Assembly (NCBI GenBank): GCA_945482995.1
Contig: CALYRM010000005.1
Span: forward strand, 1-51,733
DNA from: an uncultured Clostridia bacterium
GTDB taxonomy: Bacteria > Bacillota > Clostridia > Christensenellales > CAG-1252
Length of the DNA stretch: 51,733 nucleotides
Direction of reading: 5' to 3'
Shown here in pieces: positions 25,917 through 34,033 of this stretch; within the stretch, counting starts at the first letter, position 1, and each line of letters starts with the position of its first letter. The notes under the pieces are model-generated. The model ran no database searches. It had not been told where the DNA came from and saw only the letters and a list, made by a program, of their open reading frames with translations. Both the position numbers and the translations under genes were made by a program.

Positions 25917-27331
25917 AGATACTTTTTAACAATGGATTCATCACTAAATGGTATTTTTTCGCCATTAATTTCCATATATTCTTCTGCGCCCTTACCTGCA
26001 ATTACAACGACGTCACCTACGCCAGCAAGCATAATTCCACGCTTGATTGCTTCCTCTCTATCTAGTATGATTTCACAATCTTCCATATCCATTACGCCCG
26101 CTTCTATTTGCTCGGCTATTTTTAATTGATTTTCACTTCGAGGATTATCATTTGTTATGATCACGTAGTCGCTTAACGCCGAAGCCACAGCACCCATTTC
26201 CGAGCGTTTTCCGCTGTCTCTATCACCGCCACAACCGAATACCGTTATAACCTTTCCAACTGTCAAATCAAGCGCCGCTATAAGCACTTTTTTCAAGCCG
26301 TCGGGCGTATGTGCGTAGTCAATAACAACTTTCTTTCCGTTATTGTCGTAAACGTTAAATCTTCCGGGAATAGATATATCGTGTATCGCTTCCAATATTT
26401 CATTTGGACCTATTCCAAAGTAACCTGCCGTGGCGCAAACTGCCAATATGTTCAAAACGTTAAATGAACCGCATAACGAAGTATTGACTTCAAAAACTAT
26501 ATCATACATATTAACGGTAAAATTCATTCCTTTATTGTAAACAATATCAACTGCAAAAACGTCGGCAGGGTTAGTTATTCCATAAGTAACGGTTGGTATT
26601 TCGGAATTTTTGAGTATATCAAACCCAACTTTATCGTCTACGTTGATAATTCCCATTTTACTTTTTGCTTCCGAAAACAAACTTTTCTTTGCCTTGATAT
26701 ACTTATTCATTTCCCCAAAGTAATCCAAGTGATCTCTTGTTACATTCGTCAATATAGCCACGTCGAAGCATAAGCAATCTAACTTTTTAAGGTACAAAGC
26801 ATGCGCACTTGCTTCCATGAAAACATACTCAACCCTGTTTTTTGCCATTTTGTCAAGCAATGCAAAAAGCTGTTCGGGATCGGGAGTCGTCAAAATAGAT
26901 TCCTCTCTTATTCCCAAATACTCTACAAATAACGTTCCGATATACCCCGATTTTTTACCTGCCGCGTCAAAAACTTTTTTTAATAAATAAGCGGTAGTTG
27001 TTTTGCCGTTTGTGCCTGTAATCGCTATAAGTTTAAGTTTCTTTTGAGGTTCTCCGTACAACATTGACGCAAGCTTACTATAAGCCTTTCTTGTGTCTTG
27101 TACAATAAACTGCGGTACGTCAACGTTTAATTCCTTATTACTAATACAAGCTACCGCCCCATTGGCTACAGCCTCATTTGCGTATTCGTGCGAATCAAAA
27201 TTCTTTCCATCCAAACAAATAAAAATCTTGTTTGCTTGTTCTTTTCTGCTGTCAATCGAAATACCTTTGAAATCAACGTCTTTTCCTTTCATTCTGCCTT
27301 GATAATTTTGAGCAAAAACACTTAGTTTCAT
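25913..27331 (-). CDS. murE: MurE, UDP-MurNAc-tripeptide synthetase (meso-DAP type)
   Basis: 472 residues from the ATG at 27331 (GGTGG upstream); the longer frame starts at a TTG. The ATP loop AITGTNGKTTTAYLL, TNVTRDHLDYFG, GRFNVYDNNGKKVVIDYAHTPDG-type segments and GGDRDSGKR are visible. ITNDNPRSE contains DNPR, the motif that marks meso-diaminopimelate rather than lysine addition. So the peptidoglycan is predicted to be DAP-type. It is the first gene behind its own promoter at 27364-27392. Confidence 0.95.
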   Translation of the reverse strand: MKLSVFAQNYQGRMKGKDVDFKGISIDSRKEQANKIFICLDGKNFDSHEYANEAVANGAVACISNKELNVDVPQFIVQDTRKAYSKLASMLYGEPQKKLKLIAITGTNGKTTTAYLLKKVFDAAGKKSGYIGTLFVEYLGIREESILTTPDPEQLFALLDKMAKNRVEYVFMEASAHALYLKKLDCLCFDVAILTNVTRDHLDYFGEMNKYIKAKKSLFSEAKSKMGIINVDDKVGFDILKNSEIPTVTYGITNPADVFAVDIVYNKGMNFTVNMYDIVFEVNTSLCGSFNVLNILAVCATAGYFGIGPNEILEAIHDISIPGRFNVYDNNGKKVVIDYAHTPDGLKKVLIAALDLTVGKVITVFGCGGDRDSGKRSEMGAVASALSDYVIITNDNPRSENQLKIAEQIEAGVMDMEDCEIILDREEAIKRGIMLAGVGDVVVIAGKGAEEYMEINGEKIPFSDESIVKKYL

Positions 27332-27363
27332 TATTAAATCCACCTTTTTATTGTTTTGCAATC

Positions 27364-27392
27364 ATTTTATCAAGACGTCAAGCCCATTTCAA
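27364..27392 (-). promoter_or_regulatory. Promoter before murE
   Basis: TTGAAA (27392-27387), a 17-nt spacer and TAAAAT (27369-27364) on the minus strand lie in the 196-bp gap between spoVD and murE. A GCATGC-AAGAAC-GCATGC hairpin (27439-27456) is just upstream. Confidence 0.55.
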
Positions 27393-27461
27393 TAGATAGG
27401 CGAAAACAGTCATTTTATCTCATAATAATCAATCTTTCGCATGCAAGAACGCATGCATGAA

Positions 27462-27487
27462 AAGTAAAAGCCCCAGTGTTAATGGGC
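27462..27487 (-). terminator. Weak terminator after spoVD
   Basis: GCCC / GGGC with a 9-10 nt loop, then TTTTACTTTT on the minus strand. The stem is short, so partial read-through into murE is expected. Confidence 0.4.
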
Positions 27488-27527
27488 AATTCACATAGTT
27501 ATTTTGCGTGTATTGATTTTAAATTGA

Positions 27528-29414
27528 CTATTCTAGTTTAAGGAAAACTACTGTTTTGGAATTACATTCGGTCAGAGGATAAGGAAATTGACTTGCGACT
27601 TTACCCTCGCCCTCAACTTCAAGATAAATACCCATATCATAACATTTTTTCTTTGCCTGTTCATAACTTAGTCCCGTAAAATCGGGCATCTTGAATGGTA
27701 CAAATTCGATGTCTGTTTCACTCGGTTTTTCGTTTTCATAAATAAATATATTCTTAAAAATCTCACCTACCATTGGAGCAGCAACTTGAGAACCATAATA
27801 TAAATACCCCTCGGGTTCGTCTACATAAAAATATATGACGTATTTCGGATTGTCATAGGTTGAATACCCAATAAACGAAGAAATATACTTACCCCTGTCA
27901 ATCGAGCCTTCCTTGTATTTTTGCGCTGTTCCCGTTTTTCCACCAATTTTATAGCCGGATACTCCTGCCAATCTTCCGCTTCCGTTATCAACAACGCCAA
28001 GCAAAAGCCGCCTTACCGTTTCACTTGTTTTTTCGCTAACTATTCTTTCTCCTTTATCTGTTACATTCTTATAAACCAAGGTTCCGTTATAATCGGTTAT
28101 GCACTCCAAAAAATGCGGAATTCTGTATATTCCCCCATTAATGATTGCACAAATTGTAGTTACCAACTCGATAGGCGTTACTGCTATTGCTTGACCAAAA
28201 CCCATTCTTGCTAAATCTACATTTTTTGCTATCTCCATAGGAATCAATAACCCCGAACTCTCGCCTAAAAAATCAATTCCTGTTTTTTTAGTTAAACCGA
28301 ATTTTTCGTAATAAGTATACATTTTTTCTAAACCTACACGCAAGGCTAAATCCATAAATACACAGTTACAGCTATTTTCAACCCCTTCCGCAAAGGTTTG
28401 GCTACCGTGTCCTAGCGATTTCCAGCATTTTATTTTCTTTCCGTCTACCACTCTTGATCCTGCGCAATAAAAGTTTTCATTTTCACTTACAACATTTTCT
28501 TCCAACGCTGCGGCTATTGTTATTATCTTAAATACCGAGCCTGTTTCGAAAACGTTGCTTATTGCAGAAAGTTTGCTCAGTTCAAAAAGTTTTGTTAAAT
28601 CACTTCTATCGACGTTATTAAGGTCGAATCCCGGCGTTTGGGCTAACGCCGTCACACCCCCTGTTTGCATATTCATGATAAGGCAACTTGCAGATTTTGC
28701 ATTAAACTTATGGTATGCGCTGCTTACCGCACTTTCAGCAAAACTTTGAATAGTTTTATCTATTGAAAGATTTACGTTAAATCCGTCTATTGATGGTAAA
28801 TAATAAATTTTATCATTCAAGTCTCTTCCTACTATGTCCGTTTCGGTCAGTTGTTCTCCGTCAATTCCTTTTAAGTACTCATCGTAGTACAATTCAATTC
28901 CGGTTTGTCCCAAGGTATCAACATTACAAAATCCCAGCAATGCCGCTCCAAGATTTCCATAAGGATAATATCTGCTTATATCCTTAGAAAAATATACGCC
29001 CTCAACACCGCTTTGAATTATTTGGTTCATGCTTTCTTTTGTCAATTTTTTGCAAAGAGTAATCTCCGACTGTCCCTTTTTAGATAGCTTTTCCATCAAT
29101 TTATCTTTCGGAATTGCCGTTGCTTCGCTTACTACCTCGGCAAGCCTATCTTTATCTTTTACGTTTACAGGTCTCACGTATAGAGTATAACTTGTTGCAG
29201 TTTTTGCCAATACATCGCCGTTTACATCAAATATTGTGCCTCTTTCAGCTTTTAGCGGAATATCTCTTGTCCATTGATCAAGGGCTTTAGCTTGCAATGT
29301 TGCCCCGTCTATTAACTGTACATAAATAAGTTTACCCACAACAACCAATAAAAAAAAGGCTACCACCAAACAAGTTGATAATAACCTTTTTTTGAAGTAA
29401 GTTTTTGATATCAT
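27528..29414 (-). CDS. spoVD: Class B penicillin-binding protein, SpoVD/PbpB type, with PASTA domain
   Basis: 628 residues. One N-terminal membrane span (~10-33) is followed by a PBP dimerisation domain (ERGTIFDVNG at ~57-66) and the transpeptidase domain: SxxK at Ser293-Lys296 (GSVFK), SxN at 348-350 (SCN) and KTGTAQ at ~493. A single PASTA domain closes the protein (~570-628). It crosslinks septal or spore-cortex peptidoglycan outside the membrane, probably with FtsW. In Clostridia the dcw-encoded copy is usually called SpoVD, but it may also serve division, since no second PBP is present here. GGAGG precedes the ATG. Confidence 0.92.
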   Translation of the reverse strand: MISKTYFKKRLLSTCLVVAFFLLVVVGKLIYVQLIDGATLQAKALDQWTRDIPLKAERGTIFDVNGDVLAKTATSYTLYVRPVNVKDKDRLAEVVSEATAIPKDKLMEKLSKKGQSEITLCKKLTKESMNQIIQSGVEGVYFSKDISRYYPYGNLGAALLGFCNVDTLGQTGIELYYDEYLKGIDGEQLTETDIVGRDLNDKIYYLPSIDGFNVNLSIDKTIQSFAESAVSSAYHKFNAKSASCLIMNMQTGGVTALAQTPGFDLNNVDRSDLTKLFELSKLSAISNVFETGSVFKIITIAAALEENVVSENENFYCAGSRVVDGKKIKCWKSLGHGSQTFAEGVENSCNCVFMDLALRVGLEKMYTYYEKFGLTKKTGIDFLGESSGLLIPMEIAKNVDLARMGFGQAIAVTPIELVTTICAIINGGIYRIPHFLECITDYNGTLVYKNVTDKGERIVSEKTSETVRRLLLGVVDNGSGRLAGVSGYKIGGKTGTAQKYKEGSIDRGKYISSFIGYSTYDNPKYVIYFYVDEPEGYLYYGSQVAAPMVGEIFKNIFIYENEKPSETDIEFVPFKMPDFTGLSYEQAKKKCYDMGIYLEVEGEGKVASQFPYPLTECNSKTVVFLKLE

Positions 29415-29417
29415 TGA

Positions 29418-30029
29418 TTAGCCTCCGACTATGTTACTAACCCAGTCGCATACTTTATCAAACCAATTTGTGTGCTCTTCTTCCTTTTTCTCGTATGGAG
29501 TCAACTCAACGGTAACCGGACCTTGTTCTGTCATAACAACGTTCAAGCCTTGTTCTGCAACCGAAAGATTGCTACCAGACGCCATAGCTACAGGGATATT
29601 TTTCTCGGGAAGAGATACCGAGTCGTTTTCCCAAGCAGTTCCCGGAACTGCAATAATTAAAGTAACTACAATTGCCAAAACCATAACGGCATACATTACC
29701 AATATAGAAGTTTTTTTGCGGTCAAACGTTTTTACGGTTTTTTCTTTTGGTTGTGAATACTCTCTTGAAATTTGTGGATTAAGGGATACTTGTCTATTAG
29801 AAACACCCTTATTTGCTACAATATCAGTATATCTGTTTGAATCCTCAAAATCGATCTCGGAGATAACTATTCCTTCACCCTCGGCTAAACAACCGTACAA
29901 ATGAGCACGGTATTCTTCACTTGACTCCTTGGCAATAAAGTCATAATGCTTTTCATTGCAATTGACTTTTGTTAAAGATGAGCTTGTTTCAATATTTTGA
30001 TTTTCAGTTTGTGCGCCTAAAGTCATCAT
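29418..30029 (-). CDS. Single-span membrane protein in the ftsL position (unrecognised)
   Basis: 203 residues between rsmH and spoVD, the slot normally held by ftsL. It has a ~105-residue hydrophilic N-terminal part, one membrane span (~107-128) after a KTFDRKK basic stretch, and a ~75-residue outside part rich in acidic and polar residues ending WFDKVCDWVSNIVGG. The short post-membrane leucine-zipper coiled coil of FtsL is not visible. The position and single span suggest a divergent FtsL analogue or a lineage-specific divisome protein; I cannot assign a function. AGGAG precedes the first of two adjacent ATGs. Confidence 0.75.
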   Translation of the reverse strand: MMTLGAQTENQNIETSSSLTKVNCNEKHYDFIAKESSEEYRAHLYGCLAEGEGIVISEIDFEDSNRYTDIVANKGVSNRQVSLNPQISREYSQPKEKTVKTFDRKKTSILVMYAVMVLAIVVTLIIAVPGTAWENDSVSLPEKNIPVAMASGSNLSVAEQGLNVVMTEQGPVTVELTPYEKKEEEHTNWFDKVCDWVSNIVGG

Positions 30030-30062
30030 AGTTTATTCACTCCTATCCGTAATTATGACCGA

Positions 30063-30983
30063 TTAAATTTTCTTTTCCGCTATTCTTAACTTTGCACATT
30101 CGGATCTTGAATTCATATTCAATTCATCTTGTCCGGCCATTAATGGTTTCTTTGTTATTATTCTTATTGTGCTAACCTTTCCGCAAGTGCATACAGGCAT
30201 CTTTGGTGGGCATACACAATCAAGTTCTTGATACTTGAATTGTTGTTTAACAATTCTGTCTTCGAGACTGTGAAACGTTATAACGCAAATCCTTCCGCCT
30301 TTTTTGAGTTTTCCAATTGCGTCTTGTACCGCTTCGCTCAATCCCGTCAACTCTCCGTTTACGTATATTCGCAACGCTTGGAATACTCTCATATATGGAT
30401 TTGATCCCGAATATCTTGCTTTTACAGGAATCGCATTCCAAATAATTTCGGTCAAGTCGGTTGTCGTTTCAATAGGTTTATTGGCTCTCCTTGAACAAAT
30501 AGCCCTTGCAATTTGCCTTGAAAATTTATCCTCGCCGTATTCAAAGAAGATTTTTGTAAGTTCATTTTCGCTATAAGTGTTTACGACTTCTTTTGCAGTC
30601 AATCGATCGTCTCTCGACATTCGCATATCTAAATCGCCTTCAAGCCTATAACTAAATCCCCTTTCTGCCGTATCAAGTTGATATGAGCTAACCCCTAAGT
30701 CCATCAAAACTCCATCAAGCGAAGGAAGTTCGCTTATCGCTTTCTTGAAATCAGAATGTATAAAGGTAACATTATTGAATTCTTTTAGTTTTTCTTTTGC
30801 AGCAGCCAAAGCGTCTTGATCTTTGTCTACTCCATATAGATGACCGCTTGTCAATCTCTTGAGAATTTCGATTGAGTGCCCTGCGCCACCTAAGGTCAAA
30901 TCGGCATAAATACCATCGGGCTTAATTGCCAACCCGTCTATTACTTCATTGAGCATTACAGGTATGTGTTTAAATTCTGCCAT
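30063..30983 (-). CDS. rsmH: RsmH, 16S rRNA (cytosine1402-N4)-methyltransferase
   Basis: 306 residues. HIPVMLNEVIDGL at the N-terminus, the SAM-binding ADLTLGGAGHS, DLGVSSYQLD, RGFSYRLEGDLDMRM and the C-terminal CVITFHSLEDRIVKQQFK are all family signatures. It methylates C1402 in the ribosomal P-site. It is the second gene of the cluster after mraZ (2-bp gap), the standard order. Confidence 0.96.
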   Translation of the reverse strand: MAEFKHIPVMLNEVIDGLAIKPDGIYADLTLGGAGHSIEILKRLTSGHLYGVDKDQDALAAAKEKLKEFNNVTFIHSDFKKAISELPSLDGVLMDLGVSSYQLDTAERGFSYRLEGDLDMRMSRDDRLTAKEVVNTYSENELTKIFFEYGEDKFSRQIARAICSRRANKPIETTTDLTEIIWNAIPVKARYSGSNPYMRVFQALRIYVNGELTGLSEAVQDAIGKLKKGGRICVITFHSLEDRIVKQQFKYQELDCVCPPKMPVCTCGKVSTIRIITKKPLMAGQDELNMNSRSECAKLRIAEKKI

Positions 30984-30985
30984 AA

Positions 30986-31426
30986 CTATTCAACCTTTGG
31001 ATCTAATCTAGAGAAACCTACGTCTCTTTCACGTCTGCGTAAATACAATTCAGGAGACCAAATTTCCAAAACCGTATTGTTACCAACCAAAAGTATTTTA
31101 TCTTTTAGGTTAGCGTAGTTGATAAGATTTTTAGGAATTCTATAACGCTTTTGATTATCACTTACAAAAGGCGCCATATCTGCGAAGAAATCTCTATAGT
31201 AGGAAACCATTCTAATTTCTTCTTCACTTCCGGTCCTTATCTCTTGATACTGTTTGGCAAGCTCTGATTTTTCTTCCAAAGCTTCTTGCGAGTATACCGC
31301 TAAGAAAGATCCCATTCCTTTACCTACATAAAGATTTTCTCCAAGTATCTCTTTAACAACTTGGGGTATACGAGTTCTGCCCTTTTCATCAAGGAAATAT
31401 TCGTAATTACCTGTTAAAATTTTCAT
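30986..31426 (-). CDS. mraZ: MraZ, transcriptional regulator of the dcw cluster
   Basis: 146 residues from the ATG at 31426; upstream in-frame codons overlap the promoter. Two AbrB-like halves are visible: YEYFLDEKGRTRIP near the N-terminus and VSDNQKRYRIPKNLINYANL in the second half. MraZ forms rings and binds tandem repeats ahead of its own gene. Exactly such repeats, four TGTGG boxes at 10-bp spacing, lie at 31454-31488. First gene of the cluster. Confidence 0.94.
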   Translation of the reverse strand: MKILTGNYEYFLDEKGRTRIPQVVKEILGENLYVGKGMGSFLAVYSQEALEEKSELAKQYQEIRTGSEEEIRMVSYYRDFFADMAPFVSDNQKRYRIPKNLINYANLKDKILLVGNNTVLEIWSPELYLRRRERDVGFSRLDPKVE

Positions 31427-31447
31427 GTAAGCTCTAACCTCGTTTTG

Positions 31448-31488
31448 ATTATACCACAATCGTCCACAAAAATCCACATTTAACCACA
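31448..31488 (-). promoter_or_regulatory. mraZ promoter with four MraZ boxes
   Basis: On the minus strand TGTGG occurs four times at exactly 10-bp intervals (31484-31488, 31474-31478, 31464-31468, 31454-31458), immediately followed by TATAAT (31453-31448). MraZ of other bacteria binds similar short-period G-rich repeats. The boxes cover the -35 region, where no consensus hexamer is seen. Confidence 0.75.
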
Positions 31489-31501
31489 AAAAAACACTCA
31501 A

Positions 31502-31782
31502 TTTACATTAAGATTTCTTAATAATCGGCAAAATGAGAATAATAATTTCCATTTTATATACATATTGTACTATTTTGTAGTAATTGTATAGTCCTATATG
31601 TAGGTTTTGTATATTTTAAGGTGGTCAATTTGGGGGTTGAGCGTGGACGAACAAAATTTTAACGGGATAAAATCGCCACATTAAGTTAAAAAATTAGTTT
31701 AAAAAATGTACTTTATTTGCTTTTGTCGCTTAAAGCGGGTAATCGGTGGTTGGCTGTGGACGAAAAAAGTCAATAGTTTTAG
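31502..31782. other. Divergent intergenic region between mraZ and the phosphoesterase gene
   Basis: No gene. It contains two loosely similar segments with GTGGACGAA (31646-31654 and 31757-31765), a motif also seen in the MraZ-box array, and a near-palindrome CCTATATGTAGG (31593-31604). Their role is unknown. Confidence 0.45.
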
Positions 31783-31811
31783 TTGAATATTTTTTTGTTA
31801 TATTCTATAAT
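31783..31811 (+). promoter_or_regulatory. Promoter of the metallophosphoesterase gene
   Basis: TTGAAT (31783-31788), a 17-nt spacer and TATAAT (31806-31811), 17 nt before the ATG. Confidence 0.7.
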
Positions 31812-31828
31812 ATGGATAAGGTATTAAT

Positions 31829-32521
31829 ATGATTTACGCGATATCGGATTTACACATATCATTAAAAGGCGACAAGCCAATGAATATTTTTGGTTCTTCG
31901 TGGGATAACTATCTTCAAGAAATCAAAGCCGACTGGTTGAGTAAGGTATCTTATGACGATATCGTCCTTTTGTGTGGGGATTTAAGTTGGGCAAAAGATT
32001 TAGACGAAGCAATTTTTGATATGTCCTTTTTCACCTCCCTACCCGGCAGAAAAATCATAATTAAAGGCAATCACGAGTATTGGTGGACTAGTTATAGCAA
32101 AGTTAAGCTTGCACTACCTGAAAATGTATTTGCGATTCAAAACAATGCCCTATCCATGGAAAATTATGTTTTTTGTGGAACAAGAGGCTGGGATATTCCC
32201 ATTGAAGAGACAACTGACGACAATAAAAAAATCTACAATAGAGAGCTTTTAAGACTAGAAATGTCGCTAAAAGAAGGGACTCAAATAAAAAAAGAAAATC
32301 AAGAAATAATTTTAATGACTCACTATCCGCCTTATTCGGAAGGGTATAAGCCATCCGCTTTTACCGATATAATAGAAAAATACGGCGTAAAAAAAGTTGT
32401 TTACGGTCACATACATTCGAAAAAGAGTCCGCATAAAAAATATTTTATTTTAAACGGCGTAGAATACTTCCTTACAAGTTGCGATATTGTTGACAACCAA
32501 TTAATAAAAATTTCAGATTAA
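31829..32521 (+). CDS. Calcineurin-like metallophosphoesterase
   Basis: 230 residues containing the full dimetal-site pattern: AISDLHIS (Asp7, His9), LLCGDLSWA, IIKGNHEYWW, LMTHYPPYSEGY and VYGHIHSKK. The GNHEYWW variant and overall length resemble the YkuE/MPPED-like small phosphoesterases of Clostridia. The substrate (phosphodiester, nucleotide or phosphoprotein) cannot be told. AAGG lies about 8 nt before the ATG. It is monocistronic and divergent from mraZ. Confidence 0.88.
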   Translation: MIYAISDLHISLKGDKPMNIFGSSWDNYLQEIKADWLSKVSYDDIVLLCGDLSWAKDLDEAIFDMSFFTSLPGRKIIIKGNHEYWWTSYSKVKLALPENVFAIQNNALSMENYVFCGTRGWDIPIEETTDDNKKIYNRELLRLEMSLKEGTQIKKENQEIILMTHYPPYSEGYKPSAFTDIIEKYGVKKVVYGHIHSKKSPHKKYFILNGVEYFLTSCDIVDNQLIKISD

Positions 32522-32710
32522 GCCTAGTTGATTAGGTTGTGGAAGTTCACCCAATATCATCATTTCAATCAAAGTGCGAATAATCAAAGTAGAGAAATAT
32601 CAAAGTACGCAGTACCAATTGCTTATTACTTATTGCTAATTGTACATAGCACATTGCCTATTCTATCCTCAATTAAATAAGCGTATTTCGCTGTTTTATT
32701 TAGTTGAATG

Positions 32711-32739
32711 CACTTTTACACTTCCTTTTGCATATAATC
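32711..32739 (+). promoter_or_regulatory. Candidate sporulation (sigma-K/sigma-E type) promoter
   Basis: CATATAATC (32731-32739) matches the mother-cell -10 CATAnnnTA at all but the last base. CACT (32711-32714) lies 16 nt upstream and fits the short sigma-K -35 (AC). No sigma-A -35 fits. The rest of 32522-32710 has nothing recognisable. Confidence 0.5.
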
Positions 32740-32765
32740 AAGTATAACAATCAGGAGGTTAAAAG

Positions 32766-33398
32766 ATGTCTTTTTCCAATAATATAAGACCGGATCGTAT
32801 GCCCGGACCAATAAACGGAAATCCTGTACAAGGTCTTTGCGAAAAAGTATGTATACAAGCAACAAAGGTATTTGATGCCTGTATTCGTCAAGAAACTCTG
32901 GCAAATACTACAGTATCATTGATTTCCACCATTCCAACACAAGTCACAACACCATTCACTTTTATTAGCGCTACAAGTACAACCTCAAGGGGACAAATCA
33001 ACAACCTTATAATTACACCTTTGACCGATAACGAACATTGTTCAAGACTGCAATTTGACGTGGATATACCTATAAGCGTTCTATTCACCGATGCAAACAG
33101 AACAAACGCTACGGGTACGGCTACACTTACTATTCCTAAAGATATTATATTACATATTCCCGAAGCCTCGGTCATTCCATATAGAATCGAAGCTGTCGTC
33201 AATGCCGTAAGCACTGTAGGAACATACGTTTCAGATGCAACGTTCAATTTGACTTTCTGCGTAACTGTAATTATCAAGGTCGTAACCGATGTCGAATTGC
33301 TCGTCCCCTCTTACGGCTATTGCTTTATACCGCCATGTCAAGAATTTCAAAATGAGGTTTGCGATGGATTTTTCGACCTACCGCTATTTCCTCAATAA
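32766..33398 (+). CDS. Putative spore-coat-associated protein of unknown family
   Basis: 210 residues, soluble, no signal peptide. The N-terminal segment GLCEKVCIQATKVFDACIRQ precedes a ~130-residue Thr/Val/Ile-rich beta region, and the C-terminus is Cys/Pro/Phe-rich (YGYCFIPPCQEF...). I have seen KVCIQ-KVFDAC-type openings in uncharacterised proteins of spore formers but cannot name the family with certainty. A perfect AGGAGG ribosome site and a mother-cell-like promoter support a sporulation role, probably in coat assembly. Ends at a bidirectional terminator. Confidence 0.72.
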   Translation: MSFSNNIRPDRMPGPINGNPVQGLCEKVCIQATKVFDACIRQETLANTTVSLISTIPTQVTTPFTFISATSTTSRGQINNLIITPLTDNEHCSRLQFDVDIPISVLFTDANRTNATGTATLTIPKDIILHIPEASVIPYRIEAVVNAVSTVGTYVSDATFNLTFCVTVIIKVVTDVELLVPSYGYCFIPPCQEFQNEVCDGFFDLPLFPQ

Positions 33399-33412
33399 CA
33401 ATAATAAAAAAG

Positions 33413-33438
33413 TGCCCTCAAAACGAGGGCATTTTTTT
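33413..33438. terminator. Bidirectional terminator between the coat-like gene and engB
   Basis: TGCCCTC-AAAAC-GAGGGCA with a T7 run on the plus strand and an A-run giving TTTTTT on the minus strand. It serves both converging transcripts. Confidence 0.9.
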
Positions 33439-34033
33439 ATTCGAATTTATTGTCGTTTGTAAGAATCTGCTCAATTCTATCCAATACTGCTTCTTTACCT
33501 GTTTTATTCAAGCACGAAACGGGAATTATATTTCCGGGAGCAACCTTTAAGCCGGCCGCCAAAACTCTAACGGCATTTGCAACTTTGCTTTTTGCAACCT
33601 TGTCTGACTTATTGGCTATTATCGTAAAGGGAATATTATAATGATAACAATAATTAATCATTTGAATATCATATGGAGAATCGGGAATTCTTATATCCGT
33701 TATGATAAACAAATGCTTGAGCATTATACTATTTTGTAAATATCCCTCGATTATATCTCCCCATTTAGTTTTTTCGTCTTTGGAAACTCTTGCAAAGCCA
33801 TATCCCGGTAAATCGACAAGAAAAAATTCTCCGCTATTTACTTCAAAATAGTTGATCAATCTTGTTCTTCCGGGTGTTGACGAAGTTTTTGCGAGTTTGC
33901 CATTATCGGCTAAATAATTTATAAATGACGATTTTCCCGCATTACTCCTACCAACAACCGCGATTTCCGCACCTTGATTTAACAATGGACCGTTGGCTAC
34001 TGAAGTTGTAAATACAATTTTATTAAGTTTCAT
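33437..34033 (-). CDS. engB: EngB (YsxC), ribosome-biogenesis GTPase
   Basis: 198 residues. G1 VVGRSNAGKSS (Lys34), G2 with TSSTPGRTRLINYF, G3 LVDLPGYGFA and G4 IANKSDKV are intact. EngB assists late 50S assembly and is essential in Bacillus. The start overlaps the lon gene by 11 bp, so it is the last gene of tig-clpP-clpX-lon-engB, the usual Firmicutes arrangement. Confidence 0.96.
   Translation of the reverse strand: MKLNKIVFTTSVANGPLLNQGAEIAVVGRSNAGKSSFINYLADNGKLAKTSSTPGRTRLINYFEVNSGEFFLVDLPGYGFARVSKDEKTKWGDIIEGYLQNSIMLKHLFIITDIRIPDSPYDIQMINYCYHYNIPFTIIANKSDKVAKSKVANAVRVLAAGLKVAPGNIIPVSCLNKTGKEAVLDRIEQILTNDNKFE

Noticed and set aside
29418..30029. Calling this gene ftsL outright
   Set aside because: Position fits, but the leucine-zipper coiled coil after the membrane span is not visible, so no symbol was given.
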